Assembly (NCBI GenBank): GCA_007258455.2
Contig: VDFB02270651.1
Span: 493,714,320-493,778,319 of the forward strand
Length of the DNA: 64,000 nucleotides
Direction of reading: 5' to 3'
DNA from: Sequoia sempervirens
Lineage: Eukaryota; Streptophyta; Pinopsida; Cupressales; Cupressaceae
Part shown: positions 47,350-59,208 of the stretch, piece by piece
Layout: the number at the start of each line of letters is the position of its first letter
Numbering within the stretch: the first letter of the stretch is position 1
Notes under the pieces: model-generated
What the model was told of the DNA's origin: nothing
The model's input: only the letters and a program-made list of their open reading frames with translations
Databases searched by the model: none
Position numbers and translations under genes: made by a program

Positions 47350-48498
47350 CCCCTAATTATCATTTAACATGCCCATTAATTCCCGTATAGGTGATAGGAG
47401 GGTTGGTAAGTTTAAATTCTTGGATGGCAACAAGAGGTCCGGGGCCCAGAGATCGGAAGAACGTGACCTGGCGACCACTTCAAAGTTTGTCATTTTCAAC
47501 AGACAGAAAAAGGGAGTCCGGGGTCCAGTGGGTAGAACACCGCCATAGGTTGGCCATCGGAAACGGTGAAGTCAACGCGGAACTCCGGGAAGAGAAGTCT
47601 GGAAGATCATGCTCGACGGGGACAAAGGAAGTCCACTTTCAATGCAATTAACAAGGGATGAAAATCAGGAAGTCGGGTCCTAGGGCACAGGAAGGAAAAA
47701 GCCTTCAGATGTTTTAGGACAGTGAACACTCAATGAAAACCTGACAAGGGAAACCTAGCAGGGTGGGCCCACCAGGCCCCGAGGCCATTGGTAGAAGCAA
47801 ACTGCCAAGGAAACTTTACAATGGACTAGGACTTAGCAAAATTGGGGGGGATGAAACACGGTTAATTCAAGATGAGACTTTGGAAGTATGCTGACCAGTT
47901 AGGACACCAAAATAGGGGCACGCAAGATGAGATATCGACAAAACAACCCGACAAGTCAAAGAAAAGGGGGGGTCCCCATTCTGAACAAGGCGTGTGTGCT
48001 TAGGGCACAACAAATGGTGACTCACTAGGAAACGCTCCCGAGCATTCTAAGGATAAGTACTCATTTTGAACACAGAATCTTTGGTTTCGTAGATTAGGGG
48101 CCAATATCCAAATGTGAACTAGGAGAATAGGGTCCTTATTTGGGTCGATCCACAAGACATCCCAGAAATGTGTGTAGTGAATTCATTCCTTTCTGCCGAA
48201 ACTGTGATCAATGGCTACTAAGCCAACTGAGCAAGTTACAGAAACCGTCTAGCACCAAAAGTTACCTAGGAATTTCCCCACTTCCAGTCAGGCATCCATA
48301 GCCCCAGTGGAGTTGTCGTTGTGCTCCCACGGATATTGCTCTATTGCTAGCCAAGCATCCATATCCTCGGTAGAGTTACCTGCACACCCATATGGTCGCT
48401 TGATTTCATTATTTTCTTTCCCTGCTTTTATTTTGATAATTTTTTTCAATGTTTCATTTTCTTATGTTTTTCTCAACCATGTAAGCACTAAAGCCTAC
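47350..48498 (-). other. E1: region upstream of the TATA box
   Basis: 1.1 kb, homologous to 57624-58773, G+C-richer than the surroundings and without a convincing ORF. It includes two near-repeats of CCA(G/A)GCATCCATA (48290, 48350) and a long C/T-rich end next to the E2 LTR. Confidence 0.5.
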
Positions 48499-49535
48499 TG
48501 TTGATGGGTATTTTGCAAACTTTCTCAACACAAGAAGTGTGTAGATGCAGTACCTCTCTTGAAAGGAGACTTCCAAAAACAAGTTGTTGAAAATCACCCC
48601 AAAGTCTCTCGGGTGTCAGGTCATGACTTGCATGGGATTCCTTAGTTGATGTTTGATGTGATTTTGCTGGTAATCACATGGAAAACTTACGTAGTTGGAT
48701 GTGAGGTGGATCTTAAAATCTAAAGTTTCTGAGATGGGAGTTAAGGTGCATTTTGCTGTAGGTTCGAACAACAATCTAGAACTTCAATTTTCTCCTTAAG
48801 TTTTGACTTTACAATGTGAAATGAACCTTAGCACAAGTTGTTTCTAAAAAAAAGAAAAAAAAGAGTAGGGAAGAAGGACGGTTCCTGGATCTGCAACTAA
48901 TTGTGAACAGTGATCATGGAGGTTCTACTATGGACAACTTCCCTCAAACAGGATTCCACTTAACCAAGAAACCAACAGTATCGTGAAATCTATGCTATCA
49001 TCAAAGGTTTACAGATATTTTATCATTTATCCACCACATATATGCATGAATAAAGATAAAAGTTTAAAAGCAGCTTCAAGTTTTAGCCCATACTAACTTT
49101 ACAAGACCATTTACCAGCAGTAAATAGCAAAAAGTATGGACTGGAAGGCATCAACACAACAAAAATTTCTACAATCACATAACAACATTACCAAAATCTA
49201 TCTAAGCAATTTAAAGCTAATCAGAACAACAATGTAAATTGAAATAAAACATCTAACAATGGAGATTGAATCATGAACATGTGAAGAACTCAGAAAACGC
49301 ACCAAGTCAATGCATTTTCATTAGAAATTTCAACATGTCTTTACAACAACTCAACTCTCTCTTGAAATGAGAGGAGACTCCCTATTTATAGTGCCCAAAA
49401 AGTAGAACGAATGGCCAAGATTTAATCTTATTGTGTGGCCAAGATTCACTACAAACTAGGGTTCTACCTACCCTCTCAATATATTACAATTTAAAATACA
49501 ACTTTGTCTTCATCCCTATTTTGTCTTCTAGTGAC
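48499..49535 (-). repeat. E2: LTR-like 3' end
   Basis: Homologous to 40512-41556, with TGT...ACA ends and a TATA box at 49383-49390. A second partial copy (51321-51941) arises from the tandem duplication. Confidence 0.5.
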
Positions 49536-51320
49536 AAGACTGTAGCCTTTTGTCTTGTTTTTGATTTCCCTTTTGTTGTAGCTATTCCTTTAGAAGCTCT
49601 TCACTAATAATAGGGTCGTCTTCCTACTTCTTCAAAGCTGCATAAACCATTAACTTCAAAATTACCGGTTGGAGTTTGTCAACCTCTATGACCTTGAACC
49701 ACAATACTTGATAACTCCACTCATTGGAGTTGTCCTCAAGCATTTTCCTGTCTTCATCATACTTAGCAGCAATGTCCCGGAACAACTCTGACTAGGCAAA
49801 GCCTCGGGCTGCAAAAATCATGAAGTTTGTGGTTATTTCATCTAACATCCCATCCTCCATCTTTTTCTAGAAATGAGGCCTTACTTTGTCTGGGTCCATT
49901 TGTATGACAGGCATCTCATAGCCTGTCATTAGCTTCAAGTACCAGATGCAATCTACCCTAATCTCTTTGACCCACTCAATATCTAGATCCACTTTATCAA
50001 TTACCTGCTCCAATCTTTCTTTTATGTTCTCAAAGTCTTGTTTCCATACATCCATCAACCAGTGATCGTCCCTTTTGAGCGCAAGCTCCTTTTCCCATGT
50101 TACACTTGGAAACTTAAGGATAGCCTCGATCTTTGGATAGGTGTACTCATATCTTGTCGAGAAGTTAGAGAAAATTTTCTTCTTGCTTTCCAGAGACTAC
50201 TATAAGTCTAGGAACTTGTTAGTTGTTCGAACAACCTGACTGATATCCATATTTTTGAAGTACAACACCTGTCGGAACCAATTTTTTGTAGTCTTTTCCA
50301 AATTATTTCTCTATTCTAGCTTATCATTTTGTTCCCTGGACAACAATTGTGGTGGAGCCACGGACGTGGTAGGCATTTCTTCAGTTGAAGATCATTGCTG
50401 GATGTAAGCTGTCAAATCAGCTACCTATTCCTTAAGTTCATCTTTTGAAACCTTATCCTACTGTATCAAATGCACCACCATGGAAATAGACTCCTCGAGG
50501 TGCTCCACCTTTTTCTCTCTGGTAGATATTCCCAAGTCAATGGTGGTGATATTATAGCTTACCCCTTCTTTTCCCACCACTGTCATTACTACTTGGACAT
50601 TTCAGGATCCAGAACTGTCCATCGTTACCTTGGATATGATTTTGGGCTTCTTCTCTTTCCTGGTTTTGATCTGCACTCAGACTAAGATAGCCTCTAGTCT
50701 CGCTCTTGGATCCTTTGGGGTAGGAGTTTTCTTTTTAAGTTGTCTTTCCAACCATTTAGGCATAGCAGATTTTTTGTTAGGCGATTCATAATCACCCTCG
50801 CCCTCCTTTGTTTGGATCTCTATTTCTTTATATCTGGGAGCCTTTTCTTCCATTTTAGTGTCTTCTCCCTCTTCCTCATCGGAGTCTTGGTTGAACACAA
50901 GGCACTTGATGGGAAGCCTAGTAGGCAATTTCTCCTAAGGACCTTCTTCTTTCTTAGCCTCCTTTCCTTCCCTTTCTTCATCTTGTTCATCCTTATGCTC
51001 ATACTCTTTGGGCTATTCAATTTCAAGACTTTTGTTGGTTGGAGCCTCACTTTCAGGTTTGTCTTCTTCTACATTTTCTTCTTCTCTATAAGGAGGTGAT
51101 ACATTCTCCTGCTGTTTCCCTGTAGGGAGTTCTACATTTTCTCCTGCCTTATCATCCTCTTGCATTTCTTCTCCAAGAGGTAACCTTTTTTCCTCTTCTT
51201 TATCATCCCTCAAGTGTCAGGCCATTTCCTCCTCGAAATCATCATTGAAGGTTTGTACAATAGTCCTGCCACCTGCATCCTCTTTTTCGTCTCCACTTTC
51301 AGAAGACCCTGTTTCTTCTT
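48915..51320 (-). repeat. 2,406-bp direct tandem duplication, copy 1
   Basis: Everything from CATGGAGGTTCT at 48915 recurs exactly 2,406 bp further on, starting at 51321, up to CAGAAGACCCTG. Matching landmarks (TATA box, MMDVWKQDFENIKERLEQVI, MPTRLPIK) all keep this offset, so no net indels have built up. Divergence is about 2-3% in samples. Confidence 0.92.
49585..51320 (-). pseudogene. E2: duplicated C-terminal part of the ORF
   Basis: This is the duplicate of the ORF's last 580 or so codons, without its N-terminus. It contains the acidic Glu/Lys region (near 50900-51200), MPKWLERQLKKKTPTPKDP and MMDVWKQDFENIKERLEQVI. It starts abruptly at the duplication junction (51320/51321), so no start codon belongs to it. 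Confidence 0.75.
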
Positions 51321-53726
51321 CATGGAGGTTCTGCTATGGACAACTTCCCTCAAACAGGATTCCACTTAACCAAGAAACCAACAATATCGTGAAATCTATG
51401 CTATCATCAAATTTTTGCAGATATTTTATCATTTATCCACCACATATATGCATGAATAAAGATAAAAGTTTAAAAGAAGCTTCAAGTTTTAGCCCAGACT
51501 AACTTTACAAGACCATTTACCAGTAGCAAATAGCAAAAAGTATGGACTGGAAGGCATCAACACAACAAAAATTTATACAATCACATAACAACATTACCAA
51601 AATCTATCTAAGCAATTTAAAGCTAATCAGAACAACAGTGTAAATCAAAATAAAACATCTAACAATGGAGATTGAATCATGAACATGTGAAAAACTCAAA
51701 AAATGCACCAAGTCAATGCATTTTCATTAGAAATTTCAACATGTCTTTACAACAACTCAACTCTCTCTTGAAATGAGAGGAGACTCCCTATTTATAGTGT
51801 CCAAAAAGTAGAACAAATGGCCAAGATTTAATCTTATTGTGTGGCCAAGATTCACTACAAACTAGGGTTCTACCTATCATCTCAATATATTACAATTTAA
51901 AATACAACTTTGTCTTCATCCCTATTTTGTCTTCTAGTGACAACACTGTAGCCTTTTGTCTTGTTTTTGATTTCCCTTTTGTTGTAGCTATTCCTTTAGA
52001 AGCTCTTCACTAATAATAGGGTCGCCTTCCTACTTCTTCAAAGCTGCATAAACCATTAACTTCAAAATTACCGGTTGGAGTTTGTCAACCTCTATGACCT
52101 CGGACCACAATACTTGATAACTCCACTCATTGGAGTTGTCCTCAAGCCTTTTCCTGTCTTCATCATACTTAGCAGCAATGTCCCGGAACAACTCTGACTA
52201 GGCAAAGCCTCGGGCTGCAAAACTCATGAAGTTTGTGGTTATTTCATCTGACATCCCGTCCTCCATCTTTTTCTAGAAATGAGGCCTTACTTTGTCTGGG
52301 TCCATTTGTATGACAGGCATCTCATAGCCTGTCATTAGCTTCAAGTACCAGACACAATCCGCCCTAATCTCTTTGACCCACTCAATATCTAGATCCACTT
52401 TATCAATTACCTGCTCCAATCTTTCTTTTATGTTCTCAAAGTCTTGTTTCCATACATCCATCAACCAGTGATCGTCCCTTTTGAGCGCAAGCTCCTTTTC
52501 CCATGTTGCACTTGGAAACTTAAGGATAGCCTCGATCTTTGGATAGATGTACTCATATCTTGTCGAGAAGTTAGAGAAAATTTTCTTCTTGCTTTCTAGA
52601 GACTGCTATAAGTATAGGAACTTGTTAGTTGTTCGAACAACTCGACTAATATCCATATTTTTGAAGTACAACACCTGTCGGAACTAATTTTTTGTAGTCT
52701 TTTCCAAATTCTTTCTCTATTCTAGCTTATCATTTTGTTCCTTGGACAACAATTGTGGTGGAGCCATGGACGTGGTAGGCATTTCTTCAGTTGAAGATCA
52801 TTGCTGGATGTAAGCTATCAAATCAGCTACCTATTCCTTAAGTTCATCTTTCGAAACATTATCCTACTGTATCAAATGCACCACCATGGAAATAGACTCC
52901 TTGAGGTGCTCCACCTTTTTCTCTCTGGTAGCTATTCCCAAGTCAATGGTGGTGATATTATAGCTTACCCCTTCTTTTCCCACCACTGTCATTACTACTT
53001 GGACAGTTCAGGATCCAAAACCGTCCATCATTACCTTGGATCTGATTTTGGGCTTCTTCTCTTTCCTGGTTTTGATCTGCACTTAGACTAAGATAGCCTC
53101 TAGTCTCACTCTTGGATCCTTTGGGGCAGGAGTTTTCTTTTCAAGTTGTCTTTCCAACCATTTGGGCATAGCAGATTTTTTGTTAGGCGATTCATGATCA
53201 CCCTCACCCTCCTTTGTTTGGATCTCTATTTCTTTATATCTGGGAGCCTTTTCTTCCATTTTAGTGTCTTCTCCCTCTTCCTCATCGGAGTCTTGGTCGA
53301 ACACAAGGCGCTTGATGGGAAGCCTAGTAGGCAATTGCTCCCAAGGACCTTCTTCTTTCTCAGCCTCCTTTCCTTCCCTTTCTTCATCTTGTTCATCCTT
53401 ATGCTCATACTCTTTGGGCTATTCAATTTTGAGACTTTTGTTGGCTGGAGCCTCACTTTCAGGTTCGTCTTCTTCTACATTTTCTTCTTCTCTATAAGGA
53501 GGTGATACATTCTCTTGCTATTCCCCTGTAGGGAGTTCTACATTTTCTCCTACCTTATCATCTTCTTGCCTTTCTTCTCCACGAGGTGACCTTTTTTCCT
53601 CTTCTTTATCATCCCTCAAGTGTCAGGCCATTTCCTCCTCAAAATCATCATCGAAGGTTTGTACAATAGTCCTGCCACCTGCATCCTCTTTTTCATCTCC
53701 ACTTTCAGAAGACCCTGTTTTTTCTT
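51321..53726 (-). repeat. 2,406-bp direct tandem duplication, copy 2
   Basis: Second copy. Its right part joins the rest of the E2 ORF without a break (CAGAAGACCCTGTTTTTTC...), while its left part begins inside the LTR-like end. Confidence 0.92.
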
Positions 53727-56189
53727 CTTCGCGGGCCACCCTATCAATTTTTTGGTGTTCATATTATGGGTGTTTGTGGTACTCGTAGCCTTCTTCCTCT
53801 ACTGCCTTTGAAGCTTCCATCTCCCGCTTTTCCTATTCTTCTGAGATTAGCATCATGGACTCCATTGCTGGTGGTCCCGTTGGAGGTTGCGAGGTGTAAT
53901 TGTTGTCGAGGACCTGCACTAAGGCAGCTTGGATGGTGTGATCCAAAAAGATTTGGGAAATCTCAGAGGGGACATTCTACATATGCTGCGAGAAATCCTC
54001 TAGCACTGTGAGTGCGGGCATCGACATTGTCACTGCTACCAATGGAAGAGATGTAGTGGGTGACATGGAGGTGGAGGAAAGCAGAGAAATTGCAACAAAG
54101 GAGGATTCAACCATTATTATGGGCCCAACTGGTAGAGAGGAATCGAGATGGACTGAGATGTCCATCGCAGGTGGGGATGTGGCAATCATGGCCTGGGAAA
54201 TAAATGGAAGGACGGCAAAAACAGGGAAAGCTGTAGGAGGTTTTGGCTGATCTATTTTCCTCTCTTGAAGGGGATCTTCTTGAATTGTTGGCTGCCCCAT
54301 GATGCTTCCCATCCACTTGGGCCTCTTAGAGGGTGAACCTCCTAAAGCTTTTCTGGAATAAACCTTTGGGTCTGTCGACTACTCTGCTTCAATCCCTTTC
54401 CTCTTCTTTGATCTCGTGAGCAGAGGAGATTTGGATGTCCCTCTTGTTGAAGTTGTAGTAGAAACATCTTTTGTAGCACTAGGCTCACTCTTGAGTCCCT
54501 CATATGTTAGGACAACCCCTTGTTTCTTCAATTAGGCTACTTGTCCATCAACCCATTGTTTGGTACGAGCCTGAATTGTCTTGGTTATAATGTCGAGGTC
54601 ACTGACCTCCTGCTCATCCCAATCTATTGTTGGCAGCGGAAAGTTAGCGACTGTGTTGTACCTAGTGTCCATGATGGTGCTTTCATCCTCTTCAACTTGA
54701 TCAGGTACAGGAAACAATTGTACTAATTTTACAAAGTATGTAGTCATTCGCATGTAGTGCCTTGCACGCACCTCCTTGTCATCTTAGAAATTTGTCTAGA
54801 AGTCTTCTATGTGATGCAAATTGGCATACCCTGGTCCTAGTGCCTTCCTTACATGCCCATATGGGTCCATCTGTGGGTGAGTAGTGTGTAGGCGAAAATG
54901 GTATTTTTCCAATTCCTTCTTAGAATTCCCAACACACTGGGAGGTTTGTAATTTGTACATTCCCCAATCAAAAGCGAAGGGATAAGAGATCCCTGCCAAG
55001 TGCTTGCTACCAAGGACTGAATGTATATGTTGTAACTGCTGGGAGAGCTCTAACAATATAATTCGTTCATTGGGGTACTGGGGCAGCTTATTCGGCCTCT
55101 CTATGAAACCTTGGGTACCAATATATGTGAACTTGGGGTACTAAATGAATAGGAAGGCGTATTACTTCAAGAACACTTGACCACTATGAGAGACCCTCTA
55201 AAATTCTCCTCTAAGCAATCTAATGATGTGGCCGATGAAGGCATCCTTCACCTTGCAATACTCTTTCTTCAAGTTCCTGAATTGGAGCTGGAGATATCTG
55301 TCATAGACCTTTAATGCTCAACCTGGTTCCTCATCAAGTGCTACGAACAATCCACTGTATTTCCTCCACTCAGCCAGTGAGTATACAAGATAGGAGGTCA
55401 TGTAGAATCTGGAGGTCTTCTCTACATTCATTAAATGCTCGTGGAAGGAATCGCTTATTATGCCTCCCCAGTAGAATGAGGCTTTTGTGGTGACATCCTC
55501 ATCCCCACGGAGGATTTTCTCTATGAAATATACCATCCAGTCCTAAAAATATGCAGTAGTGGGTAGGCCCATCACCCTACTCAACATGGTGACCAAGTTA
55601 TGGTAGTTCTCATGGAAGTCCTTGCGAAAGAGTTCTTGAGGAACCTTTGCAGTGCTGCCCCTTTTTTCTTTGAGCCAGTATTGGTTTATTAGCTTCTTGC
55701 AACCCATCGGGTCCTCATCCCACGTTGCTTTACACTCCCCTATGGTGGGAACCACCATTTCTTCAAAGGTGGGGATGTGAAAAGTCTTCATAATCGCCTC
55801 ACCTGACATGTCAATAAGTATTTTTCCATCTCTGTCAACAATTGTTTGTGTCTATGGCTGATATGCCTGCTTGCAAGCCATGACCAATTCGGGGGCTATG
55901 ACGGACGAAGGGAAGCCTGTAGCCTTAGCAATTCCACTTTTCGTGATCAATCTAGCATTGTTGGTCTTAGGGTGGATTTTGACCCTTTGCTTGAACTCTT
56001 CAATATTGACATGACTGATATTGGTATCTGTGATTTCTTTCTAGTCTGTGATGATTTTTGAATGTAATGGTTCTCCTTGGAATTGGTACTTCATCTAGTC
56101 TTTGTCCTCCTTTCCTCGAGGAGCCTTGCCTACCTTTTTCCCTTTATCTTTTTCTGTAGCTGCCCCGAGGCTCCTGCACCTGATTCCAT
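51990..56189 (-). pseudogene. E2: long unrecognised ORF, about 1,400 codons in essentially one frame
   Basis: After a one-base loss near the ATG at 56189, a single frame runs about 4.1 kb and is broken only by stops (over two dozen, mostly TAG). Blocks in order: ATGFPSSVIAPELVMACKQA, FHIPTFEEMVVPTIGECKA, CKKLINQYWLKEKRG, SFYWGGIISDSFHEHLMN, FMYxQYPKFTYIGTQGF-like, AFDWGMYKLQTSQCVG, MDPYGHVRKALGPGYANLHH, TTYFVKLVQLFPVPDQVE, a basic KSPLLTRSKKRKG patch (possible nuclear signal), a Ser/Pro/Met middle, Glu-rich acidic region, PKWLERQLEKKTPAPKDP, and DVWKQDFENIKERLEQVIDK coiled coil. No known TE enzyme was recognised. Frame conservation shows it once coded. Confidence 0.7.
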
Positions 56190-56194
56190 ATATC

Positions 56195-57456
56195 CTGCAA
56201 ACAAAGGCATAATAAGTACAACCAATTATGAAAGCATAAACATTAGTCAAAATCCCATGGATGAAATCCAATTAGATAATTCATCATTCATTAAATTAAA
56301 CTTTTACTTCTAGATGTCGTTAGTAATCTACTGGAGGGATTTTAGACAACCTGGGCCTAGGGGGCTAGACTTCCCTGGTAGAAATGTTATTTTGAAGGGA
56401 AAACAGGGTAGTGCAATCCAGCTAATCTTTCCCAACTTCATATTTTGATGGTTTAAAAGGTCAATGTAGGAGAAGGCTGAATTTGAGCATGTGGGTCGAG
56501 ATTGGTTTTCTAATTGAAGGTCATTTGGATCACTTTTGTGGCAACTAGAGATACAAGGGCGAAAAGCTGTCAAGATTTGGCCATTTGAAACAGTGGGTGT
56601 GGCACGAAAATTTAGTGGGAGTGGCCCGGTGGACCGAACCTAGCATCGAGCTTGGCTGTCAAATTTATTTGTTAAGATTTTTGATGATCAGGAGGGTGGA
56701 CCCCGAAGGTCGAAAAGATGAACCCACTTTTCCCTTGCACGCTGGCCGAGATGGGATGAAATCCTGGAGGTTGGGGCTTGGCGAGGGAAAGGATGTGAAA
56801 GCTTGTCGACTATTGGTCCTTGCATCAAATGGAGGGTCGGGACCTGGGAGGCGGAAGGATGCCACTAGATGACCATTTGAAACCATGAAGAAGCCACAGA
56901 AATCCATGGACGGAAGTCTGCGAACTGAGGCTCGGGGCATGCAAAAACAACTAATTTTGATGACTCAACCTCAAACAAAAAAAGGTGAGACAGGGCTTTG
57001 GGCTTGGGTGGATAGGGAAAAGTTGCCATTTGGAATGGTGGAAGTGACCTGGAGTCTCAGGGATGGAGTCCCACAGGAGCAGCCTGGGAAGCTCAGGCGG
57101 AGGCCGAGTTTAATTGTTTGAGTCCAACGTCAATTGGCCGATGGAGGTTTGGGGTCATGGGCCCAGGAGGCGATCCCACCATTGATTCAATTTATTCTCT
57201 ATTTGTTAAATTTTGTGGCAATGGGAAGACCCAGGCCTAGAGAGCATGAATGCCTTGTGCGAGGAACGGCGACGGCGAGGCCCAGTTTCAGATTTATTTT
57301 TGAGGATGTGTTGAAGGTTTTTCAAAAATTTGAACTCATGGGTTTTTTAGGTGTTGTTGTGTTTTACCTAATTAAAGCATTTTTAGCCCATTTTGTTCAT
57401 TATTTTAAGCACAAAATCATGAAAAAAACTCATGGGAGGGCGGATGACAAACCTAC
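56195..57456 (-). other. E2: predicted 5' intron (1,262 bp)
   Basis: The donor TCTGAG|GTAGGTTTGTC and acceptor TTTGTTTGCAG|GATATATGG match E1. The interior carries G+C-rich repeated words (GTGGCCCGGTGGACCG, GGTGGACCCCGAAGG). Confidence 0.6.
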
Positions 57457-57615
57457 CTCAGAAGTCCGGTGAAAGAAGTTGCAAAATCCACTAAGGATCG
57501 ACAAACGAGAGCAACAGGGGCGAGGGCGACGGGTGACGAAGGAACTGAACTCCTAGAACTCTACTCTAAACTCCTTTGGAAAACCTGATAGATGAAAATG
57601 GCAGGTCAGGCCAGA

Positions 57616-57623
57616 TATTTATA
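57616..57623 (-). promoter_or_regulatory. E2: TATA box upstream of exon 1
   Basis: GGGGTATAAATATCTGG on the minus strand is positioned as in E1 relative to the donor. Confidence 0.5.
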
Positions 57624-58773
57624 CCCCAATTAGTATTTAATATGCCCATTTAATGCCTATACGGATGACAGGAGGGTTGGTGGGTTTAAATCTCAGATGG
57701 CGGTAGGAGGTCCGGGGTTCGAGGGCCGGAAGGACGTGGTTAGACAACTGCTTCAAAGTTCATTTTGCAAATCACCGATGAAAGGGAACCTGAGGTCCAG
57801 AGGATGGAATGCCACTGCAGTTTGGCCATCAAAAACAACAAAGATAACATAGAGTTCTGGTCACCGAAGTCCTGAGAGGTGGGTCTGATGGGGGAAAAAG
57901 CAGTCTAATTTCATCACAAGTTAAATGAGGTGGCAAAGAAGGAGCTGGGTCCCGGGGCCCAAGAAGGAAAAAGCCTTCCACCATTCAGAGTGGTGAACAC
58001 TCAACGAAAACCTGGGAAGGGAAACCCGGCGACGTAGGCCCGAGAGGCCCCAAGGCCGTTGGTAGAAGCAAACTACCAAGGAAGTTCTGCAAGGCACCAG
58101 GAGTTAACAAAATTGGAGGTGTGAAATATGGTTAGCTTAAGATGAGACTTTGAAAGCATGTTGACCATCTAGGACACTAAAATAGGGGCACGCAAAATGA
58201 GGTGATGACAAAATTCCCTGGTAAGATGAAAGAAAAGAGGGTCCCCATTCTGAATGGGGCGTGTGTGCTGAGGGCACAAAAAATGATGACTCCACTGGGA
58301 AACACTCCCAAGCGTTCTAAGGATATACATTCATTCTGAACCCAGAATCTCTGGTTTCACAAACTAGGGGAATATTTCCAAGAGTGAACTGGGAGAATAG
58401 GGTCCTTAGTTGGGTCAGTCTACAAGACATCTCAAAAGTGTGTGTAGTGAATTCATTCCTTTCCGTGAAAACTGTGACAAGTGGTTGCTACTCCAACTGA
58501 GCAAGCTACACAAACCGTCCAACACCAAAAGTAACCTAGACATTGACCCACTATCGGTCAGGCGTCCATAGCCCAATGGAGTTGTCACTATGGTCCCAAA
58601 GATATTGCTCTACTATCGGCCAGGCATCCATAGCCCCAGTAGAGTTACCCACACACCCATACAGTCACTTGATTTTATAATTTTCTTCCTCTTCTTTTGT
58701 TTTGATATTTCTTTTAATGTTCTTTTTTTCTCACTTATCTTTTGCTCGACCGTGTAAGCACCGAAGCGTATAA
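57624..58773 (-). other. E2: region upstream of the TATA box
   Basis: Homologous to 47350-48498. It has no convincing ORF. Two near-repeats of GGCATCCATAGCCC lie at about 58560 and 58625. Confidence 0.5.
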
Positions 58774-59208
58774 TGGGTTTGGGAATCACAGTGGTCACTG
58801 GAGCAGACTTAAGATTTTTCACTTACTAGGATATCATAGCTGCCATTGTACAGTCTTTTAGAAATAATCATCATGTGTTTTGTGTAAGATCTGAGATGTA
58901 CGTAAAAAGATCCAACCAAGGGTCGAGTTCTAAGACAAAGCTCAAATGAGGAAACCATTCCTAGGAAACTTTCAGGGATCAATAGTCGAGAATGAACGTT
59001 TAGCCAAAAAACACTAAGGATGAACAACAAAGTGAACCATTCGTCAAACAAGCATGACCACCACAATGGGACGAAACACACCCTCTTTGAAATAAAACAA
59101 CCGGGGAACAAGCAAAAAAGAGTGACGCAAAACAAAAAAATGCAAGAAAACCAAAAGGAAACAACCTAACCTATGTACAAATATTTACAAGGAAGACCTC
59201 GACGGAGC
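58774..59208 (-). other. C: spacer after integrase
   Basis: 435 bases between the pol stop and the E2 edge. There are no motifs and no LTR start. Confidence 0.5.

Larger units (their letters stand above)
40512..48498 (-). mobile_element. Unit E1 (LTR-like end, long ORF, intron, promoter), minus strand
   Basis: About 8.0 kb that is homologous from end to end with E2 (48499-58773 less its 2,406-bp duplication). No pol is present. Its right edge touches the LTR-like end of E2 exactly. It may be a deletion derivative of a larger LTR element that shares E2's LTR, or one half of a tandem duplication. Confidence 0.65.
48499..58773 (-). mobile_element. Unit E2, minus strand, with internal 2,406-bp duplication
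   Basis: Same order as E1: LTR-like end, ORF, intron, exon 1, TATA box, upstream region. The right edge lies about 440 bp from the integrase stop of element C on the same strand, with no LTR between. At the edge E1 reads AAGCCTAC|TGTTGATGGG, while E2 reads AAGCGTATAATGGGTTTGGG. Confidence 0.65.

Noticed and set aside
50740..51099. Phe-rich, membrane-like plus-strand ORF (also at 53146-53505)
   Set aside because: It mirrors the Glu/Lys-rich part of the E ORF: GAA/AAG codons read backwards give Phe/Leu/Ser. Its hydrophobicity is a by-product.
48915..53726. Assembly artefact as the source of the tandem duplication
   Set aside because: The copies differ at scattered bases (e.g. 49070 versus 51476 and many others), so they are not the same reads placed twice. 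Long-read proof is still lacking.
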